A stretch of 5,565 nucleotides of DNA from positions 1 through 5,565 of the forward strand of contig CAJMMA010000081.1 of NCBI GenBank assembly GCA_905214435.1, given 5' to 3'. Made by a program: the position numbers and the translations under genes. This document shows, one piece after another, positions 1-5,356 of the stretch. Source of the DNA: an uncultured bacterium. Lineage in GTDB: Bacteria > Actinomycetota > Coriobacteriia > Coriobacteriales > Coriobacteriaceae. Position 1 is the first letter of the stretch; each line of letters starts with the position of its first letter. The notes below the pieces were generated by a model. That model saw nothing but the letters and a program-made list of their open reading frames with translations, searched no databases and was not told where the DNA came from.

Positions 1-74
1 ATACCACGAGCTACGACGAGTCCCACCAAGAGGACTTTTGCTGCATCCAAATCCCTGTTACCCTCCAGATGTGA
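1..74 (+). CDS. C-terminal end of an upstream gene (partial)
   Basis: Reading from base 3 gives 23 codons (…YDESHQEDFCCIQIPVTLQM) and then TGA at 72-74. The codons are those the neighbouring genes prefer (ACC, AGC, TAC, GAC, GAG, ATC, CTC, CAG). The second forward frame is also open but uses rare-looking CTA, CGA, AGA and GGA codons, so this frame is the better choice. The end of the peptide, with an acidic stretch followed by a short beta-like IQIPV, loosely recalls the last strand of GyrI/AraC-type effector-binding domains. That is a weak impression from 23 residues and no function is assigned. The last sense codon and the stop lie inside the left arm of the palindrome at 69-99. The rest of the gene is outside the window. 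Confidence 0.45.
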   Translation, partial: TTSYDESHQEDFCCIQIPVTLQM

Positions 75-99
75 CAAAGGGACAGTCCCTTTGTCACAT
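69..99. repeat. Perfect 14-bp palindrome with 3-base loop
   Basis: ATGTGACAAAGGGA (69-82) and TCCCTTTGTCACAT (86-99) are exact reverse complements around the loop CAG. It begins at the last codon of the upstream reading frame. As RNA it would be a strong hairpin, but no T-tract follows (TCGTGG), so it is not a classical intrinsic terminator. The form, a compact perfect palindrome at a gene end, fits a dispersed REP-like intergenic repeat. I have the impression that this GTGACAAAGGGA type of palindrome recurs in other bacterial genomes, but I cannot confirm that here. Confidence 0.85.
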
Positions 100-123
100 T
101 CGTGGTGTGGCTGCTGCCCAAAC

Positions 124-188
124 CGTCACAACATTTGATGAAAATCTCGAAAACGAGGAAAAGCGTCGAATGTTGTGACGCTTTTCCT
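124..188. repeat. Composite inverted repeat with two competing hairpins
   Basis: Three nested or overlapping dyads are visible. The outer one pairs 124-138 (CGTCACAACATTTGA) with 166-180 over 15 positions, with a single T-G wobble at 136/168. Inside it CTCG-AAAA-CGAG (146-157) makes a small hairpin. A second perfect dyad pairs AGGAAAAGCGTC (156-167) with GACGCTTTTCCT (177-188) across a 9-base loop. Its arms share bases with the right arm of the outer dyad and with the inner hairpin, so the outer and second structures cannot form together. No T-tract follows 188. It could be a dispersed intergenic repeat or a transcribed structural switch. The repeat reading is favoured because another palindrome lies just upstream and both contain the GTGAC/GTCAC core. 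Confidence 0.8.
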
Positions 189-222
189 GTCTGTGCCGGC
201 GAGCTCCCGTGCCATCTGGGGG

Positions 223-228
223 TATAAG
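223..228 (+). promoter_or_regulatory. Possible -10 box for the gene at 270
   Basis: TATAAG follows a G-run and lies about 41 bases before the ATG at 270, which would give a leader of roughly 35 bases. No convincing -35 box is seen 16-18 bases upstream (around 199-205), so this is only a candidate. If it is right, the hairpin repeats at 69-188 lie upstream of the transcript and could not attenuate this gene. Confidence 0.2.
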
Positions 229-255
229 GCTGGCAAGTGTTTATTTGCGAGGCTT

Positions 256-267
256 AAGGGGCGCCCC
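256..267 (+). promoter_or_regulatory. Ribosome binding site embedded in a GGGGCGCCCC palindrome
   Basis: AAGGGG (256-261) stands 8 bases before the ATG at 270 and supports that start. The G-run is the left half of a perfect 10-base palindrome, GGGGCGCCCC (258-267). Pairing of the G-run with the following C-run could partly hide the site, although a tight loop limits such a hairpin. Confidence 0.5.
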
Positions 268-269
268 GT

Positions 270-1139
270 ATGGATATCGATAACTTTGAATGGTGGTATA
301 GCGAGGGCGAGGCTCCGGACGAGGAGTGGGACGAGCCCGCGCCGCGTGACGTGTCGAGCGACGAGGACGAGGCCGGCAACGATGCTGCTGTCGAGCCTGA
401 CGCCGCCTCCGATGCCGCCGAGCCCCTGACCTTTGAGCGGGCTTGGGCCCAAGCCGAGGCCGATGAAGCTAAGGCCGATGCCACGGCCACACTCGGTGAG
501 CCGGCGGACATGTCCATCTCGCCGGCCAAGATCCCGCAGCCGCGCCATAACATCGACCCCGGCAGTACGGCATCCTTCAGCATTCTCGACGTGCCCTCGC
601 AGGGTGCCCAAGCACCCGCGCCCACACGTCGCCCCGACCTGGCTCGCGAGGAGGACGCGGGCCGTCGCTCTCCGCTCGGCCCCATCCTCATCGCCTTCAT
701 GGCCGGCGTTATCGCATGCTCGGTAATTGGAAACGTCTGGAGCCATGTTGAACAACAACGAAAAGACGCCGCCAAGGTCGAGATGTCCGTCGAACAATCG
801 CTCAGCCGCACGCGCTCGGTGCATGTATCGGTCGAGGTCAAGGACGGCGCGACGTGGGACACCGCGCGCGGCGACAGCCAGATGCTCGTCCATATCGTGG
901 GTCGCACGCTCAAGGGGCAAGCGATCGACGAGTACCAATACGTCAATTCCGAAGGTGACGGCATCGAGCTCAAGCCCGGCGACTACGAGCTCACGGTCGA
1001 TGAGCCGCCCGTCGCCACCGACGGCACGCGTTACCGTGCCTCAAAGCGCATGGTTCCGGTGAGTTTTAATTCACAGGCGCCCGATACGGTCGATAGCACG
1101 CCGCAGGGCGGGTTTGACCTTTACGCTATTGCTCAATAA
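270..1139 (+). CDS. Unrecognised single-pass membrane protein with acidic N-terminal region
   Basis: I do not recognise this 289-residue protein. Residues 1 to about 130 are strongly acidic and rich in Ala, Pro, Asp and Glu, and are probably disordered. A basic RR (132-133) precedes a single hydrophobic segment at about 136-157 (GPILIAFMAGVIACSVIGNV), which predicts the N-terminus inside and the C-terminus outside. A short polar, possibly helical linker (158-180) leads to a beta-rich region (about 183-265). The spacing there, VGRTLKGQAID then IELKPGDYELTV, resembles the carboxypeptidase-regulatory or transthyretin-like beta-sandwich pattern; this is an inference from pattern only. There is no N-terminal signal peptide and no catalytic motif that I can see. 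The ATG at 270 follows AAGGGG by 8 bases. The next gene begins 79 bases downstream with no terminator between them, so co-transcription with the epimerase is possible but does not suggest a function. A membrane-anchored surface or regulatory protein is the safest description. Confidence 0.85.
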   Translation: MDIDNFEWWYSEGEAPDEEWDEPAPRDVSSDEDEAGNDAAVEPDAASDAAEPLTFERAWAQAEADEAKADATATLGEPADMSISPAKIPQPRHNIDPGSTASFSILDVPSQGAQAPAPTRRPDLAREEDAGRRSPLGPILIAFMAGVIACSVIGNVWSHVEQQRKDAAKVEMSVEQSLSRTRSVHVSVEVKDGATWDTARGDSQMLVHIVGRTLKGQAIDEYQYVNSEGDGIELKPGDYELTVDEPPVATDGTRYRASKRMVPVSFNSQAPDTVDSTPQGGFDLYAIAQ

Positions 1140-1171
1140 CTGCACCTGTCGCTCAACCCCGCCGCCAAGAG

Positions 1172-1180
1172 TGGGACAAT
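1172..1180 (+). promoter_or_regulatory. Possible extended -10 element for the epimerase gene
   Basis: TG at 1172-1173, one base, then GACAAT (1175-1180) has the layout of an extended -10 element with four of six consensus bases. It would place the start of transcription about 30 bases before the ATG at 1219. No good -35 box is seen. The alternative is that the epimerase is read from the promoter of the gene at 270. Confidence 0.2.
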
Positions 1181-1206
1181 AGCCCTCGACACCGTTGTTT
1201 ACTATT

Positions 1207-1214
1207 GGAGGAAG
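1207..1214 (+). promoter_or_regulatory. Ribosome binding site that fixes the epimerase start
   Basis: GGAGGAAG has its GGAGG core (1207-1211) 7 bases before the ATG at 1219. An in-frame TTG at 1195 would extend the protein by eight residues, but it has no ribosome binding site and the GGAGG would then lie within the coding region. The ATG is therefore preferred. Confidence 0.88.
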
Positions 1215-1218
1215 TAGC

Positions 1219-2112
1219 ATGTCCACCGTCACTACCATCAAGCGCGGCGGCCTCACCGCGGCCATCGATTCCATGGGTGCCCAGCTCACGAGCCTTGCCC
1301 TCAACGGCAACGAGTATCTGTGGCAGGGCGATCCCACCTTTTGGGGCAAGCATGCGCCCATCCTGTTCCCCATTGTGGGCTCGCTGCGCAACAACACGGC
1401 AACGTCTGCGGCCGGCACCTGCGAGATGCCGCGCCACGGACTCGCGCGCATCGTCGAGCACAAGCTGGTCGAGGTTTCGGAGGACGGCTCCTCGGTAACG
1501 TACGAGATCACCGATACGCCCGAGTCGCTCAAGGCCTTTCCGTTTCACTTTAAGCTCAACATGACCTATGCCCTGACCGGCGACGCCACGCTTACCCAGA
1601 CCTTTGCCGTTACGAACACCGGCGACGTGGACCTGCCGTTCTCGGTGGGCGGCCACCCCGCGTTTAACGTACCGGCCCCCGGTGCCGAGGACGAGACGTT
1701 CGAGGATTACGAGCTGGCGTTTACCGAGGCTTGGACCAACGAGGCTCCCATCATCACGCCCGACGGTCTTATGACGTTCGAGGGTAGCTACAAGGCCCCC
1801 GATAACTCGGACGTGCTGCCCATCACGCACCGCAGCTTCGATAACGATGCCATCATGTTCACCGATACTCCGGGCTCTACGCTCACACTGCGCGGCCGCA
1901 AGTCGGGCCACGGCGTCAAGATCGACTTTGAGGGCTTTAAGTACATCGGCGTGTGGTCTGCCGCCAACGATGCTCCGTTTGTGGCGCTCGAGCCCTGGAC
2001 CGGTCATACCACCATGGACACCGAGGACGATGTCTTTGAGCACAAGGTCAACACCATCACGCTGGCGCCGGGCGAGACGGACGTCCGCAGCTTTAGCGCC
2101 ACCTTGCTCTAG
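1219..2112 (+). CDS. Aldose 1-epimerase family protein (LacX/YeaD-like mutarotase)
   Basis: This 297-residue cytoplasmic protein has the layout of the galactose mutarotase-like beta-sandwich fold and is near the usual size of LacX-type members. The family interconverts the alpha and beta anomers of aldoses or hexose phosphates. Visible landmarks are LWQGDPTFWGKHAPILFPIVG (33-54, shortened: the W-G-AP-LFP motif), RHGLAR with His73, GGHPAFN with His146, and LEPW with Glu258. By analogy with characterised mutarotases, the two histidines and the C-terminal glutamate are the likely sugar-binding, acid and base residues, so the active site looks intact. There is no signal peptide. The exact sugar cannot be read from sequence, and the neighbouring genes are not sugar-pathway genes, so it may serve general carbohydrate use. 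It is followed by two hairpins, the second a strong terminator, so its transcript ends before the transporter operon. Confidence 0.93.
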   Translation: MSTVTTIKRGGLTAAIDSMGAQLTSLALNGNEYLWQGDPTFWGKHAPILFPIVGSLRNNTATSAAGTCEMPRHGLARIVEHKLVEVSEDGSSVTYEITDTPESLKAFPFHFKLNMTYALTGDATLTQTFAVTNTGDVDLPFSVGGHPAFNVPAPGAEDETFEDYELAFTEAWTNEAPIITPDGLMTFEGSYKAPDNSDVLPITHRSFDNDAIMFTDTPGSTLTLRGRKSGHGVKIDFEGFKYIGVWSAANDAPFVALEPWTGHTTMDTEDDVFEHKVNTITLAPGETDVRSFSATLL

Positions 2113-2117
2113 AGGTT

Positions 2118-2139
2118 CCGCCGTTCTGACGAACGGCGG
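2118..2139 (+). terminator. Hairpin just after the epimerase stop, no U-tract
   Basis: CCGCCGTTC (2118-2126) and GAACGGCGG (2131-2139) form a perfect 9-bp stem with the loop TGAC, five bases after the stop. ACCGG follows instead of a T-run, so it is unlikely to terminate by itself. It may stabilise the mRNA end or act with the terminator about 45 bases downstream. Confidence 0.4.
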
Positions 2140-2183
2140 ACCGGTCGACGCTGCGCGCCGCCCAGAGCGACAATTTGTCATTC

Positions 2184-2225
2184 AAAAGGCAAGGCATGAC
2201 CAGAAGGTCTATGCCTTGCCTTTTT
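2184..2225 (+). terminator. Strong intrinsic terminator of the epimerase transcript
   Basis: AAAAGGCAAGGCAT (2184-2197) pairs perfectly with ATGCCTTGCCTTTT (2211-2224). The stem continues with GACC/GGTC (2198-2201 and 2206-2209) around an AGAA tetraloop, interrupted only by a single bulged T at 2210. The run TTTTT (2221-2225) ends it. The matching A-run on the left means it could also terminate transcription on the opposite strand. It isolates the upstream genes from the transporter operon. Confidence 0.93.
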
Positions 2226-2318
2226 CATGCTAACTTGTTCGCTCTGGGTGGCGCCTGCTGGCATTGCCAAAACATCGACGCTCCCAATGACTACCGTGTG
2301 TCTATTAATTTTTCGAGC

Positions 2319-2350
2319 TTGTGCTGCGCTGCTGGTCGCTGGCGTATATC
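2319..2350 (+). promoter_or_regulatory. Possible promoter of the amino acid transporter operon
   Basis: TATATC (2345-2350) is the best -10-like box before the operon, with TTGTGC (2319-2324) as a partial -35. The 20-base spacer is longer than ideal. Another pairing, TTGCCA (2264-2269) with a poor box near 2287, is less convincing. Some promoter must lie between the terminator ending at 2225 and the gene at 2393, but its exact position is uncertain. Confidence 0.25.
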
Positions 2351-2380
2351 CTGTTAAGTCGTCAGCATACGATTCAACAG
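2351..2380. promoter_or_regulatory. 30-base imperfect dyad, candidate operator or leader hairpin
   Basis: CTGTTAAGTCGT (2351-2362) and ACGATTCAACAG (2369-2380) are inverted repeats matching at 10 of 12 positions around CAGCAT. As RNA one of the two mismatches is a G-U wobble. The dyad starts right after the possible -10 box and ends at the first G of the ribosome binding site. It is therefore placed either to bind a repressor over the transcription start or, as RNA, to limit access to the ribosome binding site. No regulator gene is next to it and I do not recognise the motif. Confidence 0.45.
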
Positions 2381-2386
2381 GGAAGG
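2379..2386 (+). promoter_or_regulatory. Ribosome binding site that fixes the binding-protein start
   Basis: AGGGAAGG ends 6 bases before the ATG at 2393. An in-frame TTG at 2321 would add 24 residues ahead of the signal peptide, but those codons run through the dyad and the ribosome binding site and would push the export signal inward. The ATG at 2393 is the real start. Confidence 0.85.
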
Positions 2387-2392
2387 CAGATT

Positions 2393-3319
2393 ATGCATTC
2401 TCCCCATCAACGCGACGCGCATCCACAGCCGGTATGCAGCCGTCGCATCTTTTTGGGTAGCGCTCTCGCTGCGAGCGCTTCTGTCGTCGCCGGCGCACTT
2501 GCCGGCTGCCAGCGTCCCTCCACGCTGGAAGTAGTTCAGTCCACGACGGGCGGCGGTCGCGACGACCTGTCCGATTCTGTGATCGGCAAGGATAAGATCC
2601 GCATTGGCATGGAGGCGGCCTACGCCCCGTACAACTGGCAGGTTTCCGAGGCCAGCGAGTTCACGATCCCCATCGATAACGTGCAGGGAGCCTACGCCGA
2701 TGGCTACGACGTGCAGATCGCCAAGATCGTCTGCAAGGCTCTCGGCGGCGAGCCCGTTGCCGTCAAGCAGAGCTTCTCGGGCCTTATCGACTCGCTCAAC
2801 AACGGCCAGATTGACCTCATCATCGCCGGCATGAGCGCCACGCCCGAGCGCGAGGAGTCCGTCGGCTTTTCCGACCCGTACTTCATTGGCTACTTTGGCC
2901 TGTTCGTAAAAGAGGGCTCGCCCTACCAAAACGCCACCAAGCTCAGCGACTTCAGCGGTGCCACGGTGCTCGGCCAAAAGGACACCATGCTCGATACCGT
3001 CATCGACGAGATTCCGGGCGTTGTGCACAAGAACCCGGTCGATTCGGTCCCCACGGTGTTCTCGAATCTGCTGCAGGGCACGTGCGACGCCGTGACCTAC
3101 AACACTGAGAACGAAAAGGGCTATATGGCCCAAAATCCCGGTATCGTCCCCATCCACTTTGCCGAGGGCGAGGGCTTTAAGCAGGAGGTCACGGCGAATG
3201 TCGGTTGCCGCAAGGGATCGGACAAACTGCTTAAGCTCATCGACAAGACACTCAAGGGCATTAGCCAAGAGGAGCGCGACCAAATGTGGGACGCGTGCCT
3301 CGACCGTCAGCCGGCATAG
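2393..3319 (+). CDS. Amino acid ABC transporter substrate-binding lipoprotein (SBP_bac_3 family)
   Basis: This 308-residue protein is the external capture component of a polar amino acid uptake transporter. The N-terminus has a twin-arginine motif SRRIFLG (16-22), a hydrophobic stretch and a lipobox LAGC with Cys39. It is therefore predicted to be exported folded by Tat and anchored by lipid at Cys39. The mature domain shows the family hallmarks: RIGMEAAYAPYNW (70-82), ADGYDVQIAK (102-111), then G138-QIDLIIAGMSATPER with Arg153, and FSDPYF (159-164). The Ser/Thr and Arg in MSATPER are the usual binders of the ligand carboxylate. The AYAPYNW plus GYDVQIAK form, with a longer loop between, resembles a subfamily I associate with streptococci and enterococci. 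At the position where many relatives carry an Asp or Glu for the ligand amino group, an alignment by eye puts Asn237 (DAVTYN). The substrate is unknown; glutamine, basic amino acids and cystine are all possible. The permease gene starts 9 bases after the stop. Confidence 0.95.
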   Translation: MHSPHQRDAHPQPVCSRRIFLGSALAASASVVAGALAGCQRPSTLEVVQSTTGGGRDDLSDSVIGKDKIRIGMEAAYAPYNWQVSEASEFTIPIDNVQGAYADGYDVQIAKIVCKALGGEPVAVKQSFSGLIDSLNNGQIDLIIAGMSATPEREESVGFSDPYFIGYFGLFVKEGSPYQNATKLSDFSGATVLGQKDTMLDTVIDEIPGVVHKNPVDSVPTVFSNLLQGTCDAVTYNTENEKGYMAQNPGIVPIHFAEGEGFKQEVTANVGCRKGSDKLLKLIDKTLKGISQEERDQMWDACLDRQPA

Positions 3320-3328
3320 GGAGGCAGC

Positions 3329-4477
3329 ATGAAAGGCATCAATCGTCTGGCCTCCTTTATCAAGGCCGACCACCGTTATGTGTACCTGGGCACGAGCGTT
3401 ATCGCGGCGCTCGGCTTGGCATTTAGCCAGCGCAACCCCACGCCGCTGAGCTTTTTGGCGCCCACCGGCATCTTCCAAGATTGCCTTTGGGCGATTCTTT
3501 GGGCCTGGATCGTCGTGTCGGCGGCAGCGCTCGTCACCAAGGTTATGCACTGGAGCGACTATCGCGAAAAGTCACCGTTTGCATCCGAGCGTTTCCGTCG
3601 CGGCGCGCGCCTGGGCAGCTATGTCGTGGTCGTCATCGCGGCGATCTTCTTTGTCGACCGCTGCGTCATGTCGTTTATCGACCTGGTGCAGGTGAGTATT
3701 GTCTCGGACTCCAACCCCAGCGACTTTTTGTCGAGCCTGGTCTACATGACCTACAAGAGCGGGGACTTCTTTATCCGCGGCATCGAGATCACCATCGCAC
3801 TTGCGACCTTCGGTACCGTCATCGCTTTTTTCCTTGCGCTGCTCTTTGTGTTTTTGCGCATTCAGACCTTCGATCGCGTGGACAACGACCTGGTGCGCTT
3901 CTTTAAGAGTGTCGGCCGCGGCTTTGCGACCATCTACTCCACCATCGTGCGTGGCACGCCCATGATGGTCCAGGGCCTACTCATCTATTACGCGGGCTTC
4001 ACCGTTTTGCGCGGCATGGGCTTCGAGACCGCCCAGGCCAACCAGATCTGGAGTACCTTCACTGCCGGCCTCGTCACCATCTCGCTCAACTCTACCGCCT
4101 ACATGATGGAGGTCCTGCGCGGCGGCATCGAGTCCATCGACCCCGGTCAGGCCGAGGCAGCGCGCTCGCTGGGTCTGTCACAGTGGCAAGCCATGCGCAA
4201 GGTCGTGTTCCCCCAGGGCATTAAAAATGCGATTCCGGCGCTCACCAACGAGCTCATCATCAACATCAAGGATTCGTCGGTGCTTTCGGTCATCGGCGTG
4301 TTTGACCTCATGTACGCTACTACCACGGTCGCCGGCGTGTACTACCGCCAGATGGAGGTCTACTGCGTGGCGCTCGTGGTCTACCTGATCCTGACGCTCG
4401 TGGCGAGCCGCCTGCTCGAGGCCTTTGGCAAAAAGCTTGGCGCCGAGGCCCCGGCAACGCTGCCCAGCTCCAACTAG
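3329..4477 (+). CDS. Amino acid ABC transporter permease (HisM/GlnP type) with N-terminal extension
   Basis: This is the membrane channel subunit, 382 residues, against roughly 220 for typical stand-alone members. The C-terminal part (about 148-370) is the conserved permease domain. It has a hydrophobic segment at about 151-177, VRGTPMMVQ (207-215), and the ATPase-coupling EAA loop with AEAARSLGLSQWQAMRKVVF (275-294), then NELIINIKDSSVLSVIG (307-323) and a last membrane segment at about 343-362. The first ~145 residues are extra and contain about three more hydrophobic segments (about 19-33, 50-70 and 97-116), followed by a polar stretch. As the only permease in the operon it probably works as a homodimer. 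GGGAGG (3319-3324) overlaps the previous stop codon and lies a rather short 4 bases before the ATG, which suggests translational coupling with the binding-protein gene. The ATPase gene begins 22 bases after the stop. Confidence 0.95.
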   Translation: MKGINRLASFIKADHRYVYLGTSVIAALGLAFSQRNPTPLSFLAPTGIFQDCLWAILWAWIVVSAAALVTKVMHWSDYREKSPFASERFRRGARLGSYVVVVIAAIFFVDRCVMSFIDLVQVSIVSDSNPSDFLSSLVYMTYKSGDFFIRGIEITIALATFGTVIAFFLALLFVFLRIQTFDRVDNDLVRFFKSVGRGFATIYSTIVRGTPMMVQGLLIYYAGFTVLRGMGFETAQANQIWSTFTAGLVTISLNSTAYMMEVLRGGIESIDPGQAEAARSLGLSQWQAMRKVVFPQGIKNAIPALTNELIINIKDSSVLSVIGVFDLMYATTTVAGVYYRQMEVYCVALVVYLILTLVASRLLEAFGKKLGAEAPATLPSSN

Positions 4478-4486
4478 GCTCAAGAC

Positions 4487-4492
4487 GAGGAG
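4487..4492 (+). promoter_or_regulatory. Ribosome binding site that fixes the ATPase start
   Basis: GAGGAG lies 7 bases before the ATG at 4500. An in-frame TTG at 4425 would start inside the permease gene and add 25 unconserved residues with no ribosome binding site, so the ATG at 4500 is chosen. Confidence 0.85.
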
Positions 4493-4499
4493 AATCATC

Positions 4500-5285
4500 A
4501 TGGCAGATACCGCCACTACCGGCACCGCGGCCGCCGCACAGACCAATGAGCCGCTTATCCGCGTCGAGGGCCTGCGCAAGAGCTTTGGCTCGCTCGAGGT
4601 GCTTAAGGGCATCGACCTCGCTGTCAATCCCGGCGAGGTCGTCACCATTATCGGCGCCTCGGGCTCGGGCAAGTCGACCTTCCTGCGCTGCCTCAACCTG
4701 CTCGAGACCCCGGACGCGGGCCACATCTGGTTCCACGGCCAGGACCTTACGGCCGAGCGCTGCAATATCAATAAGCTGCGCGAGGACATCGGCATGGTGT
4801 TCCAGGGCTTCAACCTGTTCAACAATATGGACGTGCTCGACAACTGCACGCTCGCGCCCGTCACGCTCAAAAAGATGAGCAAGGCCGAGGCCGAGAAGGT
4901 CGCGATGGAGCATCTGGCGAGCGTGGGACTCGAAAAGTTCGCGCACGCCGCCGTGGGTCGCCTGTCCGGTGGTCAAAAGCAGCGTGTGGCCATCGCTCGT
5001 GCCCTGTGCATGAATCCGCAGATCATGCTGTTTGACGAGCCGACCTCGGCGCTCGACCCCGAGATCGTGGGCGAGGTGCTCGAGGTCATGCGCAAGCTCG
5101 CTGCCGACGGCATGACCATGGTCGTCGTCACGCATGAGATGGCCTTTGCCCGAACCGTATCCGACCGCGTGGTCTTTATGGACAAGGGCGTGGTACTCGA
5201 GGACGCCGCGCCGGCCGAGCTCTTCGGCAATCCCAAGCACCAGCGCACTCGCGAGTTCCTCTCTCGCTATCTCGAGGACAAATAA
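4500..5285 (+). CDS. Amino acid ABC transporter ATP-binding protein (GlnQ/HisP type)
   Basis: This 261-residue cytoplasmic ATPase powers the transporter. All nucleotide-binding elements are present in order: Walker A GASGSGKST (52-60) with Lys58, Q-loop Gln102 in MVFQGFNLF, signature LSGGQKQR (155-162), Walker B IMLFDE (175-180) with catalytic Glu180, D-loop SALD (183-186) and the switch His212 in THEM. The C-terminal NPKHQRTREFL (244-254) is typical of the polar amino acid uptake group, which separates it from other ABC ATPases. A family-typical FNLFNNMDVLDN stretch follows the Q-loop. The first 16 residues form an Ala/Thr-rich tail ahead of the conserved domain. It is the last gene of the three-gene operon and is followed by a hairpin at 5308-5333. 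The substrate is not set by this subunit. Confidence 0.97.
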   Translation: MADTATTGTAAAAQTNEPLIRVEGLRKSFGSLEVLKGIDLAVNPGEVVTIIGASGSGKSTFLRCLNLLETPDAGHIWFHGQDLTAERCNINKLREDIGMVFQGFNLFNNMDVLDNCTLAPVTLKKMSKAEAEKVAMEHLASVGLEKFAHAAVGRLSGGQKQRVAIARALCMNPQIMLFDEPTSALDPEIVGEVLEVMRKLAADGMTMVVVTHEMAFARTVSDRVVFMDKGVVLEDAAPAELFGNPKHQRTREFLSRYLEDK

Positions 5286-5307
5286 CCGGCGCAAACGCCT
5301 ACGTTGC

Positions 5308-5333
5308 AGGGCCGCTCCCGTGGGGCGGCCTTT
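5308..5333 (+). terminator. Probable weak intrinsic terminator of the transporter operon
   Basis: GGCCGCTCC (5310-5318) pairs with GGGGCGGCC (5322-5330) around the loop CGT, with one G-U pair; A5308 and G5309 can extend the stem. Only three T's (5331-5333) follow before GTCGTC, so termination may be incomplete and some transcripts may continue into the peptidase gene 24 bases further on. Confidence 0.6.
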
Positions 5334-5356
5334 GTCGTCACAATCGAAAGGATGTC

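Noticed and set aside
75..188. CRISPR array or insertion-sequence ends
   Set aside because: There are no regularly spaced direct repeats, no transposase fragment and no target-site duplication. The signals are inverted repeats only.
126..938. 270-codon open frame on the - strand opposite the membrane-protein gene
   Set aside because: The + strand frame has a ribosome binding site, a plausible membrane segment and better codon use. The - strand frame also runs through the palindromic repeat at 124-188. Because the + strand protein is itself unrecognised, this rejection is slightly less certain than the others.
1200..1205. TACTAT as a -10 box for the epimerase gene
   Set aside because: It lies immediately before the ribosome binding site, so transcription would begin within or after that site. 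A clear GGAGG makes such a leaderless arrangement unlikely.
1153..2181. 342-codon open frame on the - strand opposite the epimerase
   Set aside because: It is antisense to a gene with intact family motifs, has a low-complexity Gly/Arg/Val-rich translation, and its upstream end lies in the intergenic hairpin region.
2175..2357. Small + strand open frame of 60 codons across the intergenic region
   Set aside because: It reads through the intrinsic terminator stem and has no ribosome binding site or conserved look.
2226..2392. Possible T-box or other amino acid riboswitch in the leader of the transporter operon
   Set aside because: No T-box consensus, no terminator/antiterminator pair and no conserved riboswitch core are visible. 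Only the short dyad at 2351-2380 is present.
2354..3550. Long open frame on the - strand (398 codons) opposite the binding-protein and permease genes
   Set aside because: It lies antisense to two convincingly conserved genes, shows no recognisable motif, and its openness follows from the strong G/C third-position bias of the + strand genes.
4320..5294. 324-codon open frame on the - strand opposite the ATPase
   Set aside because: It is antisense to a complete ABC ATPase with all motifs, and the translation is a His/Arg/Gly-rich product typical of a shadow frame.
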